Part shown: positions 36,771 to 44,533 of the stretch, one piece after another
Layout of the letters: each line of letters opens with the position of its first letter
Position numbering within the stretch: the first letter of the stretch is position 1
Source: Bradyrhizobium iriomotense
GTDB taxonomy: Bacteria > Pseudomonadota > Alphaproteobacteria > Rhizobiales > Xanthobacteraceae
Reading direction: 5' to 3'
Assembly: GCF_018129405.1 (NCBI RefSeq)
Contig: NZ_JAFCLP010000020.1
Location: 1-64,000, forward strand
DNA length: 64,000 nucleotides
Program-made: the position numbers and the translations under genes
Notes under the pieces: generated by a model
The model's database searches: none
What the model saw: the letters and a program-made list of their open reading frames with translations, nothing else
Told to the model about the DNA's origin: nothing

Positions 36771-37052
36771 TTACCAGTGGCGGCGATGCCAGCGCCGGCG
36801 GCGCCAACCCCAGTGACGGCGGCGCCAGCCCCAATGATGGCCACGGCCGTGCCAGTGCACCTGTTCAGGCTTCAGCTGCGCGGCTTCCTCGCTGGTGGTG
36901 ACGGCGGGATGAGCGTCGGGATTGCCTTCCGGCATGCGCGACGGACCGCCGACCGGCTGCGGTGACAAGGGCGCTGCCTGCGCGGTCGCGGCGAAGGCGG
37001 CGGCGCCCGCCGTCATCCCCAATGCAAGTTTCAAAAAGTTCCGGCGCTCCAT
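36771..37052 (-). CDS. Small Tat-exported Trp/Arg/His-rich protein
   Basis: A 93-residue protein starting MERRNFLKLALGMTAGAAAF, a good twin-arginine signal (RRxFLK) with an AQA cleavage site. The mature part ends in a striking Trp, Arg and His-rich tail (HWGWRRRHWGWRRRRWHRR). Such Tat-exported small proteins are frequent in Bradyrhizobium. The tail could bind metal, haem or nucleic acid; that is a guess. Confidence 0.75.
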   Translation of the reverse strand: MERRNFLKLALGMTAGAAAFAATAQAAPLSPQPVGGPSRMPEGNPDAHPAVTTSEEAAQLKPEQVHWHGRGHHWGWRRRHWGWRRRRWHRRHW

Positions 37053-37442
37053 GACATGTCCTCTGGGCTATCGCGCTAGTGATGCGGAGGAAGTGTCGCG
37101 GACACGACATGAACCAAAGCTGAATCGCGCATTCAGATTCGTTGCGAAGTGGACAGCTTCGTAACCAGCATGAGCGTAGCGACATGCGGTTGCAGTCGCG
37201 CCGGTCAAGGGAAGTTGCGATCGTTGAGTGGGTCAGCCTCGCGGATGCGCGAAGCGCAGCTGTCGTAGGGTGGGCAAAGCGAAGCGTGCCCACCACTCCT
37301 GCGCCGGCCAAAAGATGGTGGGCACGGCGCAAGAGCACCTTTGCCCACCCTACGATATCTGCCCGTGGAGAAAAAACATCGTCCGCTGTCGGAACGCCCG
37401 CCCCTCATTCGTCCTATGCTTAAGACAGCATGGAGGCCCCAC
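37053..37442. other. Intergenic region with a palindromic repeat
   Basis: No gene seen. The region divides the Tat-protein gene from the GST gene and holds the palindrome at 37263-37357. The 80 bases before the GST start probably carry its promoter, which I could not place. Confidence 0.55.
37263..37357. repeat. Palindromic intergenic repeat, gtagggtgggc family
   Basis: cgtagggtgggcaaagcga and ctttgcccaccctacg pair; gcgtgcccacc and ggtgggcacggc are inner arms. Same family as 25779-25872 and 61115-61210. Confidence 0.8.
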
Positions 37443-38093
37443 ATGCCCGACCTCACCCTCACCACCTTCGACTGGGTTCCCGAAATGCCGCGCGGCCTCG
37501 TGCGCGACCTTCGCGTGCGCTGGGCGCTGGAAGAAGCGTCCCTGCCCTATCGCGTCGCGAGCACGCCGTTCGACGACCGCGGCGCCGCGCACCTTGCGCA
37601 CCAGCCGTTCGGTCAGGTGCCGTGGCTGACCGACGGCGACCTCTCGATCTTCGAGAGCGGCGCGATCCTGCTGCATCTCGGCGCGCTCAGCGCGAAGCTG
37701 ATGCCATCAGATCCGCGCGGCCGCAGCGAGGCGACAAAATGGGTGTTCGCCGCGCTCAATTCGGTGGAGATGGCCAGCCTGCCATGGGCGCTCTTCAAAT
37801 TCACCGGCAAGGACGACGGCTCGCCTGCCGTGAAGTTCGTCGAGGACTTCCTAAAACTCCGTCTCAAGCGCATGGAGACGGTGCTGGCGGAGCGTGAATG
37901 GCTGGCAGGCCCCTTCTCCGTCGCCGACATCCTGATGGCGGACGTGCTGCGTCCCGTCGATCGTTTCGAGGGATTGACGGAGCATCCGGCCTGCCGTGCC
38001 TATCTCGCGCGCGCCACGGCCCGCCCGGCCTTCGCCAAGGCCCACGCCGATCAGATGGCGCATTTCGCCGCGGCGGATGCGGCGCGCTCGTAG
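37443..38093 (+). CDS. Glutathione S-transferase family protein
   Basis: A 216-residue two-domain GST. The thioredoxin-like N-terminal half has PFGQVPWLTDGDLSIFESG (cis-Pro and the Glu-Ser glutathione site, about 55-75); the helical C-terminal half has GPFSVADILMADVLR, the N-capping box. Conjugates glutathione to electrophiles; substrate unknown. It stands alone between repeats. Confidence 0.9.
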   Translation: MPDLTLTTFDWVPEMPRGLVRDLRVRWALEEASLPYRVASTPFDDRGAAHLAHQPFGQVPWLTDGDLSIFESGAILLHLGALSAKLMPSDPRGRSEATKWVFAALNSVEMASLPWALFKFTGKDDGSPAVKFVEDFLKLRLKRMETVLAEREWLAGPFSVADILMADVLRPVDRFEGLTEHPACRAYLARATARPAFAKAHADQMAHFAAADAARS

Positions 38094-38164
38094 CGTGGAT
38101 TAGCGACTTGTCCGCCGAAGCTCGAAGAGCGAAGGCGGAAGCGCAATCCGCCAATGTCCGCCTC

Positions 38165-38206
38165 AACAAAATTGGTGGGTTACGCTTCGCTAAACCCACC
38201 CTACGC
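38165..38206. repeat. Short palindromic repeat, ggtgggtt family
   Basis: ggtgggttacgc and aacccacc pair around a cttcgct loop. A half-size relative of the gtagggtgggt family. It follows the GST gene and may act as its terminator. Confidence 0.6.
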
Positions 38207-38230
38207 GCTCAACCTATTCCACCCTAGCTT

Positions 38231-38995
38231 CTAGTTTTGCGAACGCGTAAAGGGGACAAAACGGACGAGCGCAACGCCGCGCGTCGTCGTCTTGCCGGGG
38301 GCGATTTTCTCGACGACCGTGAGCTGCTGAGTGGTGTAACCGGGTCCCACCGGCATGACGAGACGGCCACCCACTTTGAGCTGTTCAATCAGCGGCGACG
38401 GGGGCTGCCCGAGCGCGGCAGTCACGACGATGGCGTCAAAAGGACCGCATTCGGGCCAGCCGTCGTAGCCGTCGCCCAGCCTGACGTTCACGTTGTCATA
38501 CGCGAGGTCTCTTAGTCTTTTCGCGGCGGTCTCGGCCAATTGCGGGATGATCTCGATGCTGCAGACCTTTCGCGCGAGCTGCGCAAGGATGGCGGCCTGG
38601 TAACCCGAACCGGTACCGACTTCGAGCAAAACGTGATCGGGCGCGACCTCGGCCAACTGGGTCATCAAGGCCACAATGTACGGCTGCGATATGGTCTGGC
38701 CGAGGCCGATCGGTATCGGTCTATCGGCGTACGCGATAGAGCAAGATTGCTCAGGGATGAACAGGTGGCGTTTCGTTTGCGCCATGGCCTCGAGGACCCT
38801 CTCCGACAGGCCTTGCTGTCCCAAGACACTGGCTGCGGACCGGGCGTAGGCCCGGATGGCTTCGACCATGGCGGCGCGCTCGCGGACGCATTGTGTGTCC
38901 TGTGATGCGTCCTGCGCGGTCGCTTCCCGCGCGACGACAGCCATGGCAAGCACGAGCAGGACAACCATGGCAAACACGAGCAGCAAGGCCTTCAT
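38231..38995 (-). CDS. Protein-L-isoaspartate O-methyltransferase with N-terminal export signal
   Basis: A 254-residue enzyme of the Pcm family, which methylates isoaspartyl residues to start their repair. SAM motif I is LLEVGTGSGYQAAILA (about 122-137), followed by GDGYDG and VTAALGQPP. In front is a hydrophobic segment MKALLLVFAMVVLLVLAMA ending near TAQ that looks like a signal peptide or anchor. Usual Pcm is cytosolic and lacks this. The start at 38995 is the only good ATG; removing the extension would begin at a Met further in. Confidence 0.82.
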   Translation of the reverse strand: MKALLLVFAMVVLLVLAMAVVAREATAQDASQDTQCVRERAAMVEAIRAYARSAASVLGQQGLSERVLEAMAQTKRHLFIPEQSCSIAYADRPIPIGLGQTISQPYIVALMTQLAEVAPDHVLLEVGTGSGYQAAILAQLARKVCSIEIIPQLAETAAKRLRDLAYDNVNVRLGDGYDGWPECGPFDAIVVTAALGQPPSPLIEQLKVGGRLVMPVGPGYTTQQLTVVEKIAPGKTTTRGVALVRFVPFTRSQN

Positions 38996-39080
38996 GATCG
39001 TGCGCTCTACAAGAGGTACACAATTCACGTCGACCGCTGAGCGCAACGAATGGATTCGGCCGATCACCGGAAACCACCCG

Positions 39081-39561
39081 CTACAGCTTGTAGCCGATCT
39101 TTCGTAGCAGGTCTTTCCGCCACGCAATGTCCTCGTCGGTTTCGACACCCACCGGTGAGGCGCCATCCACCACCCCGAGCACGCCGCGGCCCTGCTCCGT
39201 TTGCGCGACGATCACTTGTGTGGGGTTGGCCGCAGTAGATGCGGCAGACCCCCGGCGCCGCGCGCACCGCAGCCAGCGCGTTGACTGGAAAGAATCCGTC
39301 GCCCAGGAAGATCAGGAATGTATGGCCGGCGCCGATGGCCGTTGCGTTGTCGCGTGCAAGCGCAATCGCGGCTTCGTCGTTCCCCGACCAGCGCACCAGC
39401 CGTTTGCCGGAGGCCTCGCAGAAGGCCAGCCCGAAGCGGATGCCCGGAACGGCGCCCACCGGCGCCTCATGGAGGTCTTCCACAGTCTTGATGAAATGCG
39501 ACTGGCCGAAGATGAAGTTGGTTGCGTCCGGCTTGACGATCGGCACCACGGTGAGTTCCAT
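39081..39561 (-). pseudogene. Adenosine-specific kinase family gene with frameshift
   Basis: The N-terminal 110 residues are intact ([50 protein letters not shown]). The frame breaks near 39228-39233, where about two bases are missing just after RIYC. In the next frame the rest of the protein continues perfectly ([26 protein letters not shown], then [10 protein letters not shown] and TAG at 39081-39083). The family is the small archaeal-type adenosine-specific kinase fold. Either a real inactivating change or a sequencing error. Confidence 0.85.
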
Positions 39562-39724
39562 GGCTGCGCTCCTTCAAGGTCCCAACGCCGTTCATGGTAG
39601 GCCACCAGAAGGCAATTGCAAGCGGCCAGAGATAGCCGATTTCGCGCCGGAAGCCGCTGGCAGCGAAGCGAGGGAAACCGGGCGAAGCTGGAGCAGTGAA
39701 CAGAGGTGCCGAACGGCCGGCGCG

Positions 39725-40072
39725 TCACACCAGCTTCAGCGGCGTATCGGCGACGACCCTGAGGTCGATGCTGCCGATCAACGCCGATCGTCGCGCCTCC
39801 GCAGCGCTGATGGCGTCGTCCGTCTGCCGCAGCGTGCTGATATTCGAACCGAGCGAGACAATTCCGCCCAGCACCAGGGCGATCGATCCGAGTGCTGCGG
39901 TCTGACCAAATCCGAACAGGCCGAGGATCGTCACCAACAGCAGCGCTGCCCCGCCACCGATCGCGATCTTGGACGCCAGGATGTACTTGCGGCAGCGCTC
40001 GGCGATCTCGGCGAGCCGCTCAATCCGGTCTTCGATGTCGGAGATTTCGTCGGTCGGGTCATCTTCGGTCAT
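39725..40072 (-). CDS. Hypothetical protein with two membrane segments
   Basis: A 115-residue protein: an acidic coiled-coil-like start (EISDIEDRIERLAEIAE), two adjacent hydrophobic segments (about 33-55 and 57-78), and a C-terminal polar helix with DDAISAAEARR. The layout is a small cytoplasm-facing hairpin membrane protein. Not recognised. Confidence 0.65.
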   Translation of the reverse strand: MTEDDPTDEISDIEDRIERLAEIAERCRKYILASKIAIGGGAALLLVTILGLFGFGQTAALGSIALVLGGIVSLGSNISTLRQTDDAISAAEARRSALIGSIDLRVVADTPLKLV

Positions 40073-40104
40073 TGGATTGAGGATGCCAAATCAGAAGGAA
40101 CCTG

Positions 40105-40178
40105 TAGCCCGCATGAGCATAGCGACATGCGGGATTTGGACGAAGAACCCGGATGTCGCTGCGCTCATCCGGGCTACG
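40105..40178. repeat. Palindromic intergenic repeat, gtagcccg family
   Basis: gtagcccgcatgagcatagcg pairs with cgctgcgctcatccgggctac, with cgacatgcggg and cccggatgtcg as inner arms. A second copy is at 42280-42360. Confidence 0.8.
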
Positions 40179-40183
40179 CGTCC

Positions 40184-41716
40184 TCACAACGGCAAATTGT
40201 CGTGCTTCTTCGCCGGCATTTCCGTCTTCTTGTCCTTCAGCATCGCCAGCGCCCGCGCGATCCGCTTCCGCGTCGAGTGCGGCATGATGACGTCGTCGAT
40301 GTAGCCGCGCTCGGCGGCGATGAAGGGCGAGAGGAAACGGTCTTCGTATTCCTTGGTGCGCGCGGCGATCTTGTCGGGGTCGCCGATGTCGGAGCGGAAG
40401 ATGATCTCGACCGCGCCCTTGGCGCCCATCACCGCGATCTGGGCGGTCGGCCAGGCGTAGTTCATGTCGGCGCCGATTTCCTTGGAGGCCATGACGTCGA
40501 AGGCACCGCCATAGGCCTTGCGGGTGATGACGGTGACCAGCGGCACGGTGCACTGCGAATAGGCGAACAGCAGTTTTGCGCCGTGCTTGATCAGGCCGCC
40601 ATATTCCTGCGCGGTTCCGGGCAGGAAGCCCGGCACGTCGACGAAGGTGACGATCGGGATGTTGAAGGCGTCGCAGAAGCGGACGAAGCGTGCCGCTTTC
40701 CGCGAGGCGTCGCTGTCGAGCACGCCGGCCAGCACCATCGGCTGATTGGCGACGAAGCCGACGGTGCGGCCGGCGATGCGGCCGAAGCCGGTGACGATGT
40801 TCTTGGCGAAAGCTTCCGCGATCTCGAAGAAGTCGCCCTCGTCCACGACCTTCAGGATCAGCTCCTTCATGTCGTAGGGCTTGTTCGGATTGTCGGGGAT
40901 CAGCGTATCGAGGGAATCGTCGAGACGCTCGATCGAATCGAAGCTCGGCCATTCCGGCACGCCGTCGGTGTTGTTCGAGGGCAGGAAGTCGATCAGGCGA
41001 CGCATCTGCAACAGCGTCTCGACGTCGTTCTCGAAGGCGCCGTCCGCGATCGAGGAGCGCGTGGCGTGGACCGAGGCGCCACCGAGCTCTTCCGCCGTGA
41101 CGACCTCGTTGGTGACGGTCTTCACCACGTCGGGGCCGGTGACGAACATGTAGCTGGTGTTCTTCACCATGAAGATGAAGTCGGTCATCGCCGGCGAATA
41201 GACGTCGCCGCCGGCACAGGGGCCCATGATGACGGAGATCTGCGGGATCACGCCCGAGGCCAGCACGTTGCGGCGGAACACGTAGGAATAGCCGGCGAGC
41301 GCGGCGACGCCCTCCTGGATGCGGGCGCCGCCCGCGTCATAAAGGCCGATGATGGGCGCCCGCGCCTTCATCGCCATGTCCTGGAGTTTTGTAATTTTCA
41401 GCGCGTGCGTTTCCGAGAGCGAGCCGCCAAACACCGTGAAGTCTTTGGCAAAGACAAAAGTCTTGCGGCCGTTGACGGTGCCCCATCCCGTGACGACGCC
41501 GTCGCCGGGCACCTTGGTCTTCTCCATGCCGAACTCGGTGGAGCGGTGCTCGACGAACATGTCGAACTCCTCGAACGATCCCTTGTCGAGCAAGAGCTCG
41601 ATGCGCTCGCGCGCGGTCAGCTTGCCGCGGGCGTGCTGCGCCTCGATGCGCTTCTCCCCGCCGCCGAGCTTTGCGCCGGCACGACGATCTTCAAGGGCGT
41701 CCAGGATATGTTTCAT
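40184..41716 (-). CDS. pccB: Propionyl-CoA carboxylase beta subunit
   Basis: A 510-residue carboxyltransferase. [15 protein letters not shown] and [13 protein letters not shown] form the N-terminal acyl-CoA site; [14 protein letters not shown] and [20 protein letters not shown] are the C-terminal carboxybiotin site. With a biotin-bearing PccA (not in this window) it turns propionyl-CoA to methylmalonyl-CoA. The family's usual length. No downstream mutase or pccA is adjacent. Confidence 0.95.
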   Translation of the reverse strand: MKHILDALEDRRAGAKLGGGEKRIEAQHARGKLTARERIELLLDKGSFEEFDMFVEHRSTEFGMEKTKVPGDGVVTGWGTVNGRKTFVFAKDFTVFGGSLSETHALKITKLQDMAMKARAPIIGLYDAGGARIQEGVAALAGYSYVFRRNVLASGVIPQISVIMGPCAGGDVYSPAMTDFIFMVKNTSYMFVTGPDVVKTVTNEVVTAEELGGASVHATRSSIADGAFENDVETLLQMRRLIDFLPSNNTDGVPEWPSFDSIERLDDSLDTLIPDNPNKPYDMKELILKVVDEGDFFEIAEAFAKNIVTGFGRIAGRTVGFVANQPMVLAGVLDSDASRKAARFVRFCDAFNIPIVTFVDVPGFLPGTAQEYGGLIKHGAKLLFAYSQCTVPLVTVITRKAYGGAFDVMASKEIGADMNYAWPTAQIAVMGAKGAVEIIFRSDIGDPDKIAARTKEYEDRFLSPFIAAERGYIDDVIMPHSTRKRIARALAMLKDKKTEMPAKKHDNLPL

Positions 41717-41855
41717 TTGCTCCCGCCAGTTCTTAAGTGATGCGGGATTCTAACACGGCATTTTGCGGCCCGGAAAGCCGCTTTCGCCGTCGCAGGGCTG
41801 CCTTGCCGTAGCGGGAAAGCGCAAGGAATTACAAAGTTTTGTCCGGGAGGCGAGC

Positions 41856-42260
41856 ATGACTGAAGGAACGGCCGAGACGGGCGCTGCGACGGGCGGCGTC
41901 AACATCCTGCTGCGGCTGGAGGGCCTGACCCTGTTTGTGGGCATGGTGATGCTGTACTGGGCCTGGGACGGGTCGTGGCTGGTGTTTGCCCTGCTGTTCT
42001 TCGTCCCCGATCTGAGCTTCCTGGCATACCTGTCCGACGCCAGGTTCGGCGCGATGGTCTACAACGCCGCCCACAGCTACATGGCGCCGGTGGCGCTGCT
42101 GACGCTGGGCTTCGGCCTCGCCTCGCCCCTCACGCTGTCCATCGCCTTGATCTGGCTCGCTCATATCGGCATCGACCGGGCGCTCGGCTACGGCCTGAAA
42201 TATTCCGCCGGGTTCGGCTTCACCCATCTCGGTCGGATCGGGCGGCAGAAGGATGCCTGA
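41856..42260 (+). CDS. DUF4260 membrane protein
   Basis: A 134-residue protein with about four hydrophobic segments. Family landmarks: PDLSFLAYLSDARFGAMVYN, AHSYMAP and LAHIGIDRALGYGLKY. The conserved His, Asp and Arg residues near the membrane suggest a catalytic or transport role, but nothing is known to me. gggagg is upstream of the ATG. Confidence 0.85.
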   Translation: MTEGTAETGAATGGVNILLRLEGLTLFVGMVMLYWAWDGSWLVFALLFFVPDLSFLAYLSDARFGAMVYNAAHSYMAPVALLTLGFGLASPLTLSIALIWLAHIGIDRALGYGLKYSAGFGFTHLGRIGRQKDA

Positions 42261-42279
42261 GCTGGGTTCGGCTGACTGC

Positions 42280-42360
42280 GTAGCCCGGGTGAGCGAAGCG
42301 ACACCCGGGGGACGGCTCGTGCCGTGAATCCCGGATGTCGCTACGCTCATCCGGGCTACG
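42280..42360. repeat. Palindromic intergenic repeat, gtagcccg family
   Basis: gtagcccgggtgagcgaagcg and cgctacgctcatccgggctac pair; cgacacccggg and cccggatgtcg are inner arms. Same family as 40105-40178. Confidence 0.8.
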
Positions 42361-42498
42361 AAACTGTATTTGCCACACCCGGCAGTTGACCCCGCGGCCC
42401 GATTCAGGCTTGCTTCAAGGCTTGCGATCAGGCGCCGAATGTTGCGTGAGCCCAGTCGGTACGGCGGCGGTCATCATGCCCTGGCTCCAGCATCCCCC

Positions 42499-43095
42499 AT
42501 GTCCGCGACGGTCGTCCCACTGCCGCCGAACCCATCGTCCGAAACCATCGACTTCCTGCGGCGCATGGCCAGCATGGTGTCGGGACGGAACGGCGAGATG
42601 CTGCTGCGTGCAGCCAGCATGATCGAGTCGCTGAGCCGGCGGGCGATGACGGCCGAGCGGCTTTACTACGAGCAGCAGGAAGAGAGCACTCGCAACAACG
42701 AGTTTCGCGAGGCCGCCGAGCTCGCCTCCGATGCCATGGTCAACCAGATCGAGGCGCTGCGCGCGCAGCTTGCGGAAGTGACCGCAGCGGCCACCGCCGA
42801 GCGCGCCGCCTTCGATGCCGAACGCAACAAGCTGCTCGGCCTGATGCAGCATGCGGAGAGCCATATCGTCAAGCTCACGGGTGAGCTCGACAGCTTGCGC
42901 GCCTCCGTGGACAGCTTCAACGAGACCGTGGTCTCGGTGCCGATCGAGGTGCTGAGGCTGGCGCGGACGCAGTTCGATTATCTCTCCAGCGGCTTTGCGC
43001 GACGCGGCGACGTGATCTCGCAGGCGATGAGCGAGATCGGCGGCTTCGCCATCGACCAGGCGCTGACGGCGAAGAAGACAGCAGACAAGGGCTGA
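42499..43095 (+). CDS. Hypothetical coiled-coil protein
   Basis: A 198-residue acidic, Ala/Glu-rich protein predicted to be mostly helical, with long heptad stretches (about 60-150). No membrane segment or known motif. The ATG at 42499 was chosen because the upstream part of the frame looks non-coding. Function unknown. Confidence 0.65.
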   Translation: MSATVVPLPPNPSSETIDFLRRMASMVSGRNGEMLLRAASMIESLSRRAMTAERLYYEQQEESTRNNEFREAAELASDAMVNQIEALRAQLAEVTAAATAERAAFDAERNKLLGLMQHAESHIVKLTGELDSLRASVDSFNETVVSVPIEVLRLARTQFDYLSSGFARRGDVISQAMSEIGGFAIDQALTAKKTADKG

Positions 43096-43200
43096 AGCCG
43101 GCTCGCGTGCCGACTGAATATCTCCGGTGAAGAAGTTCCTGCAGGCGCGGTTCAAGCCGGGATAGGCGCGCCTGTTCGGGACGCAGGCGCAACATACTCC

Positions 43201-43278
43201 GTCATTGCGATCGCAGCGAAGCAATCCAGAGTCTCTCCGCGGAAAGATTCTGGATTGCTTCGCTGCGCTCGCAATGAC
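43201..43278. repeat. Palindromic intergenic repeat, gcaatcca/tggattgc family
   Basis: gtcattgcgatcgcagcg and cgctgcgctcgcaatgac pair, with gaagcaatccag and ctggattgcttc as inner arms. Same family as 411-495. Confidence 0.8.
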
Positions 43279-43375
43279 GCGTGGAGAGAGCCGCGCTCGC
43301 AATTACGAGGCTTGCAGCCGGCCGGGCGCCTGCTTGTCCGGCGGCACAATCTCCTCGGCCATCACGTCATCCGGA

Positions 43376-44233
43376 TCAAATTGCACCGATCTCGGCAAGG
43401 CAGGCTTGCGTCAGCGGCATGCGCTCGCCGACGAGGCGCGGCTCCTTGCAATCCATGTTGAGCGCGAACACGGTGTGCGCCTCGCCCTTCTCGGCCCAGC
43501 CGACCATCCAGCCGAGCGACGGTTCGCCGCGCTCGGCACCCAGCAGCCCTGATTTGGCGCGGATGATGCTATCGCCGACCTTGGTCACCGGCAGGATGTC
43601 GGCGACGATGTCCTGGCTGCGCTTTGAAATCGGCAGCGCGCGACGGCGCAGACGGTCGACGAAATCGACCTGCTCGACCGGATCGATGCGCAAATTCCCG
43701 GTGAGCCAGAACTGGTCGATGCCGCCGCCGATGTCGCGATTGCCGTAGTCGAATTCGTCGACATATTTCTGCATGCGCTCCTGCCCGATGCGGCGCGCGA
43801 TCTCCTGATAGACCGGCACCGCACTCACCGCGATGGCGCTGCGCAGCGTGTGGTCCTTGTTCCAGGCTTCGATCGGCCGCTTGACACCGTCCCAGGGGAA
43901 CACGTCCTTGTCGGGATCAGTGACGACACCGGTCTCGAGCGCGATCAACGAGTTCGGAATCTTGAACGTCGATGCCGGCAGCCTCCCCTCGCCCGAGCGC
44001 TCCTTGTCGCTGGCGACGATCAGATAGTCCTCGACCTTGTAGCCGACGAAGGTGCCTGATGTGCCGAGGTCGGTGAAGCGTTTGGCAAGACTATCGCGGA
44101 TCTCGTTGCGCGGCGGCGCGACATGGGCGAGCGCGCGTGACGGCAATGTGGCGGCTGCGGCGAGAAGGCCGAGGGTGGAGCGGCGGGTGAGCAAGGGAGG
44201 GATCCGGTAAATGATGAAGGTGGCCGCGACCAT
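43376..44233 (-). CDS. Class D (OXA-type) beta-lactamase homologue
   Basis: A 285-residue serine beta-lactamase-fold enzyme with all class D signposts: PASTFKIPN with Ser88 and Lys91, SAV (137-139), YGN (162-164), a Trp in QFWLTGNLRI and WMVG. The third box reads KSG (226-228) instead of the usual KTG or KTS. A Tat-like RRSTLGLLAAAA signal suggests export. It could hydrolyse penicillins or bind them as a receptor. The start is the most upstream ATG; a TTG nearer the signal is possible. Confidence 0.87.
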   Translation of the reverse strand: MVAATFIIYRIPPLLTRRSTLGLLAAAATLPSRALAHVAPPRNEIRDSLAKRFTDLGTSGTFVGYKVEDYLIVASDKERSGEGRLPASTFKIPNSLIALETGVVTDPDKDVFPWDGVKRPIEAWNKDHTLRSAIAVSAVPVYQEIARRIGQERMQKYVDEFDYGNRDIGGGIDQFWLTGNLRIDPVEQVDFVDRLRRRALPISKRSQDIVADILPVTKVGDSIIRAKSGLLGAERGEPSLGWMVGWAEKGEAHTVFALNMDCKEPRLVGERMPLTQACLAEIGAI

Positions 44234-44269
44234 GCCGCCGCTACGTGGTGAAACGATGACAGGTGGTTT

Positions 44270-44533
44270 CTACCGCCCCCGGCCCGACAGCCGCAGCACG
44301 AACACCAGCACTTCGGCGACGGCCTTGTAGAGGTCGGGCGGAATCTCGTCGCCAAGCTCGACCTTGGAGAGCGCGCCGGCCAGGATCTCGTTTTCCTCGA
44401 TCGGGATGTCGTTGGCTTTCGCGATCTCGACGATCTTTTCGCCGATCGTGCCCTTGCCCTTGGCGACGACGACGGGCGCGCCAGAACCCTTCTCGTAGTG
44501 CAGCGCGATCGCGAGCTTGGACGGGTCGCTCAT
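44270..44533 (-). CDS. Orphan FlhB C-terminal-domain-like protein
   Basis: An 87-residue protein equivalent to the part of FlhB after its cleavage site: it starts MSDPSKLAIALHYEKGSGAP and goes on VVVAKGKGTIGEKIVEIAKA to the conserved LYKAVAEVLVFV. The membrane half and the NPTH cleavage motif are missing. The gene overlaps the FliK-like gene by ATGA. Such FlhB stand-ins (FlhX-like) can support export gating in other bacteria. Confidence 0.85.
   Translation of the reverse strand: MSDPSKLAIALHYEKGSGAPVVVAKGKGTIGEKIVEIAKANDIPIEENEILAGALSKVELGDEIPPDLYKAVAEVLVFVLRLSGRGR

Noticed and set aside
39239-41740. Open frame of about 830 codons opposite pccB
   Set aside because: Shadow frame that also crosses two other genes and a repeat.
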